Shown here one piece after another: positions 17,454-26,961 of a stretch of 48,130 nucleotides of DNA. How positions within the stretch are numbered: position 1 is the first letter of the stretch; every line of letters starts with the position of its first letter. Both the position numbers and the translations under genes were made by a program. The notes beneath the pieces are model-generated. The model did no database searches. It was not told where the DNA came from and saw nothing but the letters and a program-made list of their open reading frames with translations. Source of the DNA: Acetivibrio straminisolvens JCM 21531 (lineage in GTDB: Bacteria; Bacillota; Clostridia; Acetivibrionales; Acetivibrionaceae); the NCBI RefSeq assembly GCF_000521465.1, contig NZ_BAVR01000027.1, positions 1 to 48,130 on the forward strand, in the 5' to 3' direction.

Positions 17454-18155
17454 ATGCATTGTGAGGTCAAACAGAAAATAAATCCGGATGTACGGGTTTT
17501 ATACAAAGAAGGAATATATAAAAAATATTTAAAAAGGCCAATTGATTTTATATTATCATTGGCAGCAATTATAATTTTTTCACCATTAATTCTTATTGTT
17601 GCACTGATGGTGAGAATAAATCTTGGAAGTCCAGTTATATTTAAGCAGGAAAGACCGGGGCTCAATGAGAGGATATTTACTCTATACAAGTTTCGGACTA
17701 TGACGGATAAGAGAGATGATAAAGGGGAATTGCTGCCGGATAGCCGCAGGTTGACTAGGTTTGGCAAGTTTTTAAGGTCGACTTCCCTTGACGAGCTTCC
17801 GGAGCTATTTAATATTCTAAGAGGAGATATGAGTATTGTAGGGCCAAGGCCTTTGCTAGTTGAATACCTGCCGTATTATACGGAAGAAGAGAGGCTTCGT
17901 CATACTGTTCGGCCGGGGTTAACCGGTCTTGCTCAAGTAAACGGGCGAAACAATTTAGAATGGGATATTAGACTTGGACTGGATGTAGAATACGTTAAGA
18001 ATGTTACATTCGGCCTTGACATTTCTATTATTGTAAAGACAATAATAAAGGTATTCAAGAGGGAAGGCGTTGCTGTTGTTGATCAGACTCCTTTAAAAGA
18101 TTTGCATGTTGAAAGGAGTAACAAATATGATAATAAAAACCTTACAGTACGATGA
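17454..18155 (+). CDS. Initiating sugar phosphate transferase (bacterial sugar transferase family)
   Basis: Enzymes of this family move a sugar-1-phosphate from a UDP-sugar to undecaprenyl phosphate, the first membrane step of glycan assembly. One hydrophobic helix ([20 protein letters not shown], about residues 31-50) follows the KRPID motif. The catalytic core shows [46 protein letters not shown] and [14 protein letters not shown]. At 233 residues it is the short, PglC-like form without the extra N-terminal helices of WbaP. Its C-terminal end overlaps the start of the following GNAT gene by 29 bp, implying coupled translation. Confidence 0.92.
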   Translation: MHCEVKQKINPDVRVLYKEGIYKKYLKRPIDFILSLAAIIIFSPLILIVALMVRINLGSPVIFKQERPGLNERIFTLYKFRTMTDKRDDKGELLPDSRRLTRFGKFLRSTSLDELPELFNILRGDMSIVGPRPLLVEYLPYYTEEERLRHTVRPGLTGLAQVNGRNNLEWDIRLGLDVEYVKNVTFGLDISIIVKTIIKVFKREGVAVVDQTPLKDLHVERSNKYDNKNLTVR

Positions 18156-18585
18156 TTTTTTACTCTACAGAGACAGGATAAGAGATTTGCTGGCAGAGAT
18201 ATATGATATCAATTTTGATGTCTCCCATGATTACAGCATTAATGAGAGCAATAAAAAATTAAAGCTTTTAGATGAATATATTAAATCAAATCAAGCTGTT
18301 TTAATCGGTGCAATTGAAGGGGAAAATTTGGTTGGATTTATATGGATATATAGGCATGAGTATTTTGGTGAAATAAGAATGCATGTAAATCAAATAATAG
18401 TGGATAGAGGATATAAAGGGAAAGGTATAGGAAAGAGATTGTTGGAAGAAGCTGAGAAAAAGGCTCTTGAGACAGGGATAAATGTAATTGATTTATTTGT
18501 TTCGGAAAAAAATATAGAGGCTATGAATTTTTATAAGAAATCAGGTTTTATTACGGAGCGAAGATATATGAAAAAGATGCTGTAG
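18127..18585 (+). CDS. GNAT-family N-acetyltransferase in the glycan locus
   Basis: A 152-residue GNAT fold protein. The acetyl-CoA site lies at about residues 90-115 ([20 protein letters not shown], including the GKGIG pyrophosphate loop), and [13 protein letters not shown] is the C-terminal signature. The gene overlaps the initiating transferase and follows an aminotransferase, so it could N-acetylate the amino sugar they make, as WecD and PseH do in other pathways. That substrate is inference; a protein substrate is equally possible. The ATG at 18127 lies behind a GAAAGGAG site; a start at 18106 would be inside that site. Confidence 0.75.
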   Translation: MIIKTLQYDDFLLYRDRIRDLLAEIYDINFDVSHDYSINESNKKLKLLDEYIKSNQAVLIGAIEGENLVGFIWIYRHEYFGEIRMHVNQIIVDRGYKGKGIGKRLLEEAEKKALETGINVIDLFVSEKNIEAMNFYKKSGFITERRYMKKML

Positions 18586-18595
18586 AGGTGTTCGT

Positions 18596-19653
18596 ATGGT
18601 CTTTTTTGTGAATATAGATGACAATAATAAATGGGATAATATAGTCAAAGGATTTAAAAATTTTGATGTTTATTATCTGTCAGGATATGTAAAGGCTTTC
18701 CAAACCCATGGTGATGGGGAGCCTAAACTGTTTTTTATGAAGATAAGAATATTAAAGCAATTAATGTTTTTATGAAAAGGGATATTGAAAAGGATCAAAA
18801 CTTTTCGGGCAAAATACCGTCCGCTACCTTTTACGATGCAGCGACACCGTATGGGTACGGTGGTTTTTTAATTGAAGGGAATGTGACGGATGAAAGTTTA
18901 GAAGCCCTTGAAAAAGAGTATTCCAGACTTTGCATGAATGAAGGTATTATTAGTGAATTTGTCCGTTTTCACCCGGTGCTAAATAATTCCAAGGTGCTTT
19001 CATCAATTTATGATATTTCAGAGCTTGGAAGGACCGTAACAATAGAGTTGGGTTCACAGGAGCAAATGTGGGAAGGTTTTGCCGGCAACAATCGCAATAA
19101 GATTCGGAAAGCTAAAAAGTCCGGAGTCGAGATATATTGGGGACGAAGCCGGGAATTGTTTGATGTGTTTATTCCCATGTATAATGAAACAATGGACAAG
19201 GATGATGCAACAGACTATTATTATTTCAAGAACGACTTTTACAACAGCATACTTGAAGACTTGAAATATAATTCACTAATGTTTTATGCTGTTTTTGAAA
19301 GCAAAATAATTTCAATGTCAATTATTTTGTTTTCAAACCAACAGATGCATTATCATTTATCTGCATCTGACAGAAACTACAAGAATCTTGCGGCTACCAA
19401 CCTATTGTTGTATGAAGCGGCATGCTGGGGCTGCGAAAACGGATATAAGACGCTCCATTTGGGCGGAGGTCTGGGCAGCAGGGAAGACAGCCTTTACCAG
19501 TTTAAAAAGGGGTTTAACAAGAATTCAAATACTTGTTTTTCTATAGGTAAGAAAATATTTGACAATGAGAAATATAATGAGTTAATAGAAATAAGAAAAC
19601 AGGACCAGGGCTTTGACGAAAATAAATTGTTTTTCCCTGTATATAGGGGATAA
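18596..19653 (+). CDS. FemAB/GNAT-fold peptidyltransferase-like protein (frameshifted here)
   Basis: The repaired protein (about 352 residues) resembles FemAB-type and BioF2-like (double GNAT fold) proteins. It shows FAGNNRNKIRKAKKSGVEI, the usual N.R..IRKA block, YNETMDKD, MHYHLSASDRNYKNLAATNL and LHLGGGLGSREDSLYQFKKGF near the C-terminus, a common ending in this family. Members add amino acids from aminoacyl-tRNA to cell-wall precursors or modify surface polysaccharides. The start at 18596 (AGAGGTG site) leads into a frame that breaks in the T run at 18731-18736; one added T gives LFFYEDKNIKAINVFMKRDI. Its place in a glycan locus suggests an amino-acid decoration, but the substrate is unknown. 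Confidence 0.75.
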
Positions 19654-19715
19654 AACAAGGATCGTATTAAAGTCTAGATTAAGATAACTAATTTTTCAAT
19701 GAAGGGGTACGAAAG

Positions 19716-20882
19716 ATGGGGATATTCATTAAAACTTTATTTTATACAAGCGGATTTATCATATTTTGGGCCATGATAGGATATCCCGTATCACTTAAAA
19801 TAATTGGCAGGTTATATAAATCGCGCAAATTAGAAAAAGACTATAGTTATCAACCTACAGTAACGGTTATGGTTGTTGCACATAACGAGGAAAAAGTAAT
19901 ACTTGAAAAACTTAATAATATCTTAGAGCTTGACTATCCAAAGGACAAAATTGAGATTTTGGTTGCTTCCGACAATAGTACGGACCAAACCAACGATATT
20001 GTGAGAGAATTCATCGAAAGGCATCCTGAGTGTAAAATCAGGCTTTATGAAGTCAAGACCAGAAAGGGAAAAACAAATGCGCAAAATGAGGCTCAAAAAA
20101 CTGTAACAACGGAAATTCTGGTTATGACGGATGCCAACTCAATGTTGGATAGAAATGCAGTTAAAGAATTAGTGGCGGCATTTACATCAGATAATATCGC
20201 ATATGTTTCCGGAAGGCTTGCAATTGCAAATCGGGAAGCAAGTGATGTCAGCAACGCAGAGGCCGGCTATTGGGACAGTGACCTTGCTAGCCGTGAAATT
20301 GAAGCAAGAATTCAAACAATAACAGCCGGAAACGGAGCGCTGTACGCTTGCAGAAACATAGAATATCATGATTTTGACCCAATACAATGCCATGATGCGG
20401 CAATGCCTTTATATTATGCACTAAAGGGAAAAAGAGCTATTTGCAACCATGATGCTGTGGCATATGAAAAGGCTGGAGAAGTAATTGAAGATGAATTTAA
20501 AAGAAAAGTACGTATGAATCGTACGATATTAAAGGCTATTTTGCCGGATATAAGGATACTTAACTTTTTTAAGTACAAATGGTTTTCATTTTTTTATTTT
20601 GGACACAGGACATGCAGATATCTATTATGGATAGCACATTTAATTGTATTGATATCCAATGCTTTCCTGGTAACGGATTCGTGGTTTTACAGCATAGCAT
20701 TTTCGGGTCAATCGTTGTTTTATTTGTTAGCATTAATAAAAGTGCTTACAAATGCAAACAACAGGATATTGGCAATTATCCATTATTATTGCATTACCGT
20801 AGCATCCCAGTGGGTTGGAGTTTATAATATATTGACAGGAAGGTCCAAGCCTTTTTGGGAAAAAGCAGAGAGCACAAGATAG
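19716..20882 (+). CDS. Family 2 glycosyltransferase, membrane-bound
   Basis: A GT-A fold inverting transferase. After an N-terminal hydrophobic helix, it shows PTVTVMVVAHNEEKVILEKL, EILVASDNSTDQTNDIV, then MTDANSMLD as the metal-binding aspartate motif and AITAGNGALYACR-like segments near the acceptor site. Two or more hydrophobic helices at the C-terminus (about residues 285-365) indicate a membrane-bound processive-type enzyme, as in hyaluronan- or exopolysaccharide-type synthases. An AAGGGG site precedes the ATG. The reading frame is intact. The sugar added cannot be told from the sequence. Confidence 0.85.
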   Translation: MGIFIKTLFYTSGFIIFWAMIGYPVSLKIIGRLYKSRKLEKDYSYQPTVTVMVVAHNEEKVILEKLNNILELDYPKDKIEILVASDNSTDQTNDIVREFIERHPECKIRLYEVKTRKGKTNAQNEAQKTVTTEILVMTDANSMLDRNAVKELVAAFTSDNIAYVSGRLAIANREASDVSNAEAGYWDSDLASREIEARIQTITAGNGALYACRNIEYHDFDPIQCHDAAMPLYYALKGKRAICNHDAVAYEKAGEVIEDEFKRKVRMNRTILKAILPDIRILNFFKYKWFSFFYFGHRTCRYLLWIAHLIVLISNAFLVTDSWFYSIAFSGQSLFYLLALIKVLTNANNRILAIIHYYCITVASQWVGVYNILTGRSKPFWEKAESTR

Positions 20883-20914
20883 AATAAGGAGAGTAAATAA
20901 AGAAAGGATTTGCT

Positions 20915-22020
20915 ATGAAGATACTATTATTGGCTTCAGGAAGAGATATTCATAGTGTCAGATGGGCTAATCAACTGAGCCGAAATGGAAATACAGTACA
21001 TTTGTGTTATGTTTCCAATCAAAAACCTTCGATAGATAAATTTGATGACAACGTGTTTTTACATGAATTAAAATTTCCGGCCCCTATTGGATACTATTTA
21101 AATGTATATCAGCTAAGAAAAATCATTAAGAATATAAAGCCGGATATTTTGAACGCTCATTACGCCAGCGGTTATGGAACTTTAGGCAGATTAACCGGAT
21201 ACTCACCTTATTTGATTTCGGTTTATGGAGGGGATGTTTATGACTTTCCGTATCAGAGCCGGATAAATATGGAAATAATCAAGAAAAACTTGAAAGCGGC
21301 AGATTCGATAGCATCAACAAGTTATGCAATGGCCCGTCAGACATCAAAGTTAATAAATTGCCGGGCCGAGGATATTTATATTACTCCTTTTGGGGTGGAT
21401 ACGAAACAGTTTTACAAAAGAAATATGAATAAAGGTAATGAGATTGTTATTGGAAGCATAAAAAAACTTACACCCAAATATGGGATAAAATACGGAATCT
21501 TAGCAATTAATTATTTGGTTAACAACCTATTTGCCGAAAATAAAAAGAATACGAAAATAAAGTATTTGATTTATGGAGAAGGGCCTGAAAGGGCTGAACT
21601 AGAGCAACTGGTAAAAGATCTAAACCTTCAGGACATTATTGAGTTCAAAGGAAGAATTCCAAACAATTTGGTGCCTCAGGCATTGAATGAATTTGATATT
21701 TTTCTCGGTACGAGTGTTCTTGACAGCGAAAGCTTTGGAGTTGCAGTGGTTGAGGCAATGGCTTGTGAGGTTCCGGTGATTGTTACCGATGTTGATGGAT
21801 TTAAAGAGGTTGTCGACAACGGAAAAGCGGGGATTATGGTGCCAAGGAAAGATTACAAAGCCATGGCAGAGCAAATATACAAATTGGTAAAGGATTCCGA
21901 GCTTCGCGTGAAGCTTGGAAAGTTGAGAGAGAACGAGTCATTGAAAAGTATAATTGGATAGATAATGTTAAAGAAATGGAATATATATATAGTCAACTGA
22001 TTGCAAAGACAAAGAAATAA
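20915..22020 (+). CDS. GT4-type glycosyltransferase (frameshifted near the 3' end)
   Basis: A GT-B fold retaining transferase of the RfaB/GT4 kind. The N-terminal domain begins MKILLLASGRDIHSVRWANQ and includes LNAHYASGYGTLGRLTG. The C-terminal nucleotide-sugar domain shows VIGSIKKLTPKYGI, YLIYGEGPERAELEQLV, VLDSESFGVAVVEAMACEVP (E..G...EAMA) and VVDNGKAGIMVP. The frame breaks at about 21939-21943. Adding one T gives ESFEKYNWIDNVKEMEYIY to a stop at 22018-22020, with the normal C-terminal helix. The repaired protein is about 368 residues. It is cytoplasmic or membrane-associated and would build the repeat unit. Confidence 0.88.
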
Positions 22021-22063
22021 TTATCAAGAGATATTTTACGATAAAGGGGAGGATGGAGATATA

Positions 22064-23250
22064 ATGTCCATACTCGATGACGTTACTTTTCGAACCAAGC
22101 CGATGCTTCTTAGCATATTGATATTTATTATTACTTTTGCAAATTCCGGGCCGTCGGTGCCCAGAATATTGCTATATTTTGGTTTTGTCATGGTTCTTGT
22201 ATTTATTCCCTTGTTAAAGAGCAAGACAAATTTTTTAACTCTAAAGTAATATATACAAATTTAGCGTTGGTTTTGTTTAATGCTATTATTCTTTTTGTAT
22301 ATTACGAAAATTTTTCATCGATATATAACGGCTTGTTATATATCGCGTGTATTTTGTTTTTTCTGGTACTGATGAATTTCAGCACAAATCTTAAAAATAC
22401 AGAGGCATTTATCCGCTATATATCAATCGGTACTAAAATATTAATGATAGCAGCAGTTGGCCTGTCACTATCGGGGATAGAGTTTCAATGGGTATCTAGA
22501 ACATCATTTTTATTTTTTCTATTATATTTTATTTTGCTTGATGAGAAAACGAAGAAGCATAGTAAGATTTTATATATGGGTATATGGCTGTTTATTGCGG
22601 CTCTTGACGGAGAAAGGACATTTATGTTGTTATTCCCTGTTATGTTGTTCCTAATGGCATCTGTAAATTGGATTTTTGAGCATAAAAAGGTATATAAGTT
22701 TCTGTTTATTGTAGTCGTTATATTAATTATATCCATACCGGTAATTTACGTTATGTTATCTAATTCGGAGTATAAAGATTTATTGAATCAATATGCTGTA
22801 AGATATACTAAGAGCAGATTCTTTTCGGGCAGAGATGTTATATGGTCGAATATGTTTGAGTACTACCTTAGGGGAAATATATTTTTGGGGAGCGGCCATC
22901 ATGTAACACCAATCACAATCTATGGTGCCGAACTTTCGTCACATAACACTTACATGAGCATACTGATTAGAACAGGAATGATTGGAATTTTTTTATTCTT
23001 TTACTTTTTATGGAGTGTATGGAATAGGTATTTAGAGTTTAAAGATACAGAGGCAATAAAGTTGAGTGCTGTGTTCTTAATTATAACTATGCTTAAGCAA
23101 TCTTCGGAAATGGCCCTTATTGGCAACAATGTTGCTGTATCCGTAATAAATTGGTTGGTTATTGCTTTTGGATTCGTTTATTGTAATTCATTAAACTACC
23201 AAAATAAAATGGAAAGAGGTTTTGAAGTTGACCAGAATCGGGAACAGTAA
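22064..23250 (+). CDS. Wzy-like O-antigen polymerase (frameshifted here)
   Basis: A second polytopic protein of the polymerase/ligase type, about 395 residues when repaired, with roughly ten hydrophobic helices. The short extracytoplasmic motif GRDVIWSNMFEYYLRGNIFL-GSG and SHNTYMSILIRTGMIG match the Wzy_C/EpsG-like pattern of a GH pair followed by SHNxxL. The start is taken at the ATG 22064 behind GGGGAGG. One A is missing near 22222-22224; restoring it links PLLKSKDKFFNSKVIYTNLA. It probably polymerises the repeat unit in the outer leaflet of the membrane, while the larger Wzy-TPR protein may be the ligase. Confidence 0.75.
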
Positions 23251-24211
23251 AACAATTTTGAATTTTGTTTTGTCCAGTGATGAAAATTATGCAGATAAGC
23301 TTGCGGTTACGATGTACTCGATTTTAGAGGTTCATGCTGAAGTTGATGAAGTGTGCATCCATGTTTTATCCAACAATATTTTAAAAACCAGTATTGAGAA
23401 AATTAAAACAATAGAAGATAAATTCAGTAATGCTAAAATCATTGTTCATAATTTAGATGACTTAGGCGAAAAGCTGGGAAAAGATGTAAATGTCGACCAT
23501 TTGTCTCTTGCTGCCTATGCAAGATTATTAATACCGGATATTCTGCCCGATGACGTGGACAAGGCATTGTATTTGGATGTAGATATATTGGTTAGAGAAA
23601 ATTTATCGGATTTATTCTCTATGGCTATCGAAGACTATTATGTAGCCGGTGTTAAATCGATTATAGACTTGGCAGATTGCAATGAAGAGAGGAGCACTAC
23701 TTTCACATTAATTCAGGAGTAATGTTGTGGAATTTTAAAAAATGCAGGGAAGAAAAGTTGTTCAAAAATGCTTGGATTATATCAGAAATACGAACGGAAA
23801 AATAAAATTTCATGACCAGACAATAATTAATGAAGTATGTAAGGGAAAAATTAAAGCTCTTCACCCAAGGTATAATGTGATGAGTGGAATGTTTTTTCTC
23901 AAGTATTCGAAATTTATTAGTGTTTATGGCCTGAAGAACTATTATTCAAAAAAAGAATTTGATGATGCAGTATCCTCACCGGCGATAATTCACCTTACAT
24001 CTTGGGTGGTTGGCAGACCGTGGGAAGAAGGATGCGTTCACCCATATAAAGGTGAATATGAAAGAATACTGCAATTAACTCCATGGAGGGGCAAACCTTT
24101 ATTAAGAAAAAGAAGACGGGGATATAAGCTTGTTATTTATAGCTGTTGCCGGGGAGTTTAATAAGGATAATTACAAAAATTAAGCGGTTGATTAAAGCAA
24201 AAATAAAGTAG
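23228..24211 (+). CDS. GT8-family glycosyltransferase (three frameshifts here)
   Basis: GT8 retaining transferases use UDP-glucose or UDP-galactose. The N-terminal part shows ILNFVLSSDENYADKLAVTM, AAYARLLIPDILP and ALYLDVDILVREN with the DxD metal motif. The frame breaks at about 23693-23700; the next reading frame gives FHINSGVMLWNFKKCREEK, the family's NSG block. It breaks again in the A run at 23753-23756, after which VVQKCLDYIRN, FHDQTIINEVCKG, PRYNVMSGMF and PAIIHLTSWVVGRPW follow. A third break at about 24142-24147 restores a basic tail ending at 24211. The repaired length is about 328 residues. The start TTG at 23228 overlaps the polymerase gene by 23 bp. Every core motif is present, so sequence error is likely. 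Confidence 0.85.
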
Positions 24212-24224
24212 GAAGGTTTGGAAA

Positions 24225-25344
24225 ATGAGAGTAGGAATACTGACATATCATAATACATTGAATTTTGGTGCTTTAATGCAATGTTATGCATTGTATAAAG
24301 CTTGCTTCAATCTTGGGGCTGAAGTTGAAGTAATTGATTATAGAAACTGGGTAATAAAAAATAATGTAAAACCGATTTCCATGATTACAAGGAGAGGAAA
24401 AGAGAAGGTTAATATTAAGAGCATTATAAAATTACTATGTGCGTACCCTATGATAAAATCTAAGAAGGCATCATTCGAAAAGTTTATCAAAAAAAATATA
24501 AGGCTGAGCGAAAAGGTATATGATACAAGAGAAGAAATACTAAACGATCCTCCGGAATATGACAAGTATATAATTGGCAGCGACCAGGTATGGAATTACA
24601 ATATAAATGGCATGGACACGACATATTTGATGGATTTTGTTAAAGATGAGAGCAGAATATTTAGTTTTTCATCAAGTTTTGGTTTGGAAGCTATTGATAA
24701 AGACAAGGAAAAGGTCTATTCAAAATTATTGGCGCGAATTCCGGAAATTTCGGTTAGAGAACAGCAGGGTTCAAAAATCATTCATGACCTGACGGGAAAA
24801 GATGCGAAAGTACTTTGTGACCCTGTATTTTTAATACCAAAAGAAGAATGGATAAGTTTAATCAACACAAACAATCGGAGCAAAAATAGCAATATTTGCA
24901 CTTATTTCTTAAACTATAATACAAAAGAACAGTTTGAGAGGGAATATAACAAGAAAACCGATCTTAAAAGATATAAGAATGTGAAACTGGCTGGAGGCAT
25001 AACATTCAAGGATTTTATAGACAGAAATATTATGGTGAAAATATTTGGCGGACCCCTTGATTATTTAAAGTCAATTTATGATGCGAGATATATATTTACG
25101 GATTCTTTCCATGCAACGGTATTTTCGATACTTTTTGAGAAATTTTGTTGTTTTTTTGTCAGGTAACAAAGGAAGAGACTCAAGGATTATTAATTTATTG
25201 AAACTTTTTAATATGGAAAACCGTATTTATAACGGGAGCCTTTCAAATTTGGATGAGAGGATTGATACCGAAAGAAATAAAAAAATATGTGAAGAGATTA
25301 GAAATGAAGCGATAGAATACCTAAAGAAAAATATATCAAAATAA
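24225..25344 (+). CDS. Polysaccharide pyruvyl transferase family protein (frameshifted here)
   Basis: The family transfers pyruvate from phosphoenolpyruvate to sugars as a ketal. The N-terminus MRVGILTYHNTLNFGALMQC is typical of the WcaK/AmsJ-like branch; YDKYIIGSDQVWN, FSFSSSFG, SVREQQGSKI and CDPVFLI follow, and YIFTDSFHATVFSILFEK carries the conserved DSFH. At about 25140-25146 the frame breaks: either one T is extra or two bases are missing. The other frame continues FVVFLSGNKGRDSRI and a C-terminal helix to 25344. The repaired protein is about 372 residues. It could place acidic pyruvyl groups on the glycan made by this locus. Confidence 0.87.
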
Positions 25345-25370
25345 AAAGGAATTTGGTAGGAAGATGAAAT

Positions 25371-26819
25371 ATGAGAAAAAATGTAATTTTAATGACAATA
25401 TATGAGATTCTTGTTTTGATTCTGCCCTTTGTTACAATGCCCTATGTTTCAAGAATATTAGGGCCGGAAGGAGTAGGACTCTATGCCTACAGCAATTCCA
25501 TTGTGAGTTATTTTGTTCTGATTTCTTTGCTGGGGATTCAGCTATACGGTAAAAGGGAAATTGCAAAAGTTAATCATGATGAAATGACGAGAAGCAAGGT
25601 GTTCTTTGAAATATATCTTATACAGTTAATAATGTCAATTATATCTCTTGGTATATATGCGTTCTTTATATTAACTACCAATGACGGGATTAGAACATTA
25701 TTGGTGATACAATTGGTAATACTGGTGTCATCCTGCCTGAATATAGATTGGTTTTATTTTGGCATCGAAAAATTTAAAATGACCGTTACAAGGAATTTAC
25801 TGGTTAAGGCGCTTTCCTTGGTACTTATTTTTGTGTTTATTAAAGAACCCGGTGATTTGAGTAAATATGTATTCATAATGTCTTTTTCAACTTTTTTCAG
25901 TCATTTTGTTATGTGGTTTAGTCTAAGTAAATATGTCAAGAGGTCAAAAATTGATACTCATGCGGTTATAAAAAGATTTAAACCTATTGTTATGCTTTTT
26001 ATTCCTGTACTTGCAATCCAGTTGTTTTCAATTGTGGACAAGACAATGCTGGGGTTGATGGCAGATAAGCAGCAGGTTGGTTTCTATGAAAATGCCAACA
26101 GAATTGCAAGAGTACCTATTTCAATTATTACATCCCTTGGAACCGTCATGCTTCCGAGGATGACCAATCTGATTGCGAACGGACAAAAGCAGGCTACTGA
26201 AAGGTATATAGAAAAATCTTTAATATTTACAATGTTTCTGACTTTTGGATGTGTATTTGGTATATTTGGGGTTGCAGACACTTTTGTTCCGTTATTTCTG
26301 GGGAAATCATTTGCGGAATCGGCTTCATTAGTTAAAGTATTGAGTGCTATATTGGTTTTTGTTTCATGGGGAAATGTATTTAGAACTCAATATATTCTGC
26401 CTAAAGGTATGGATACCCTGTACACTAAGTCTGTAGTTTATGCGGCTATATTAAATATTATATTGAATGCGATATTAATACCGGTTTTACAAGCTTTTGG
26501 TGCAGCAATTGCATCTGTTATTTCCGAAGCTTTAATATGTATTTATCAGCTATTTAAAATTAGAAATGAATTTAAAATAATACAATATATTAAACCATGT
26601 CTTAAATATCTGGTAAGCGGAATGATTATGGGGGCGATTGTTTCAATTACCGGTAGTGTCTTGAGGGGGGGAGCGGGCACAGTACTCTTGCAAATTGCTA
26701 TAGGGATTTTTGTATATTTTGATTTATCCATTGTATTTGAGATTATTCAAAACCAAATGTTTATTGCTTTGGAAATAAGAAAAGTTTTTCTTAGACTAAA
26801 GCCTAGCAGAAAAATATGA
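25371..26819 (+). CDS. Polysaccharide flippase, Wzx/RfbX type
   Basis: A 482-residue protein of the MOP superfamily with about 12 to 14 hydrophobic helices. The start VILMTIYEILVLILPFVTMP and YVSRILGPEGVGLYAYSNSI are typical of RfbX/Wzx; IVDKTMLGLMADKQQVGFYE is the conserved mid-protein block. It moves undecaprenyl-diphosphate-linked repeat units from the cytoplasmic to the outer face of the membrane. It is the last gene of the compact run that starts with wzz, 26 bp after the pyruvyltransferase. The reading frame is intact. Confidence 0.93.
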   Translation: MRKNVILMTIYEILVLILPFVTMPYVSRILGPEGVGLYAYSNSIVSYFVLISLLGIQLYGKREIAKVNHDEMTRSKVFFEIYLIQLIMSIISLGIYAFFILTTNDGIRTLLVIQLVILVSSCLNIDWFYFGIEKFKMTVTRNLLVKALSLVLIFVFIKEPGDLSKYVFIMSFSTFFSHFVMWFSLSKYVKRSKIDTHAVIKRFKPIVMLFIPVLAIQLFSIVDKTMLGLMADKQQVGFYENANRIARVPISIITSLGTVMLPRMTNLIANGQKQATERYIEKSLIFTMFLTFGCVFGIFGVADTFVPLFLGKSFAESASLVKVLSAILVFVSWGNVFRTQYILPKGMDTLYTKSVVYAAILNIILNAILIPVLQAFGAAIASVISEALICIYQLFKIRNEFKIIQYIKPCLKYLVSGMIMGAIVSITGSVLRGGAGTVLLQIAIGIFVYFDLSIVFEIIQNQMFIALEIRKVFLRLKPSRKI

Positions 26820-26861
26820 TGCCAATAGAAATAACGCACCTGCTTTAACAAAAATTTGTTT

Positions 26862-26889
26862 TTGTTTTTTGTATTTAATCTGATATAAT
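26862..26889 (+). promoter_or_regulatory. Probable internal promoter for the 4,6-dehydratase gene
   Basis: TTGTTT (26862-26867) and a perfect TATAAT (26884-26889) are 16 bp apart, about 75 bp before the ATG at 26962. It would allow separate expression of the sugar-nucleotide dehydratase. Confidence 0.5.
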
Positions 26890-26961
26890 AAAAAAGACAT
26901 AAGGTGAGCAATTAATATAAATTTTAGCAGCTTTCTACTTTGTAATGTATGGGGGTCTACA

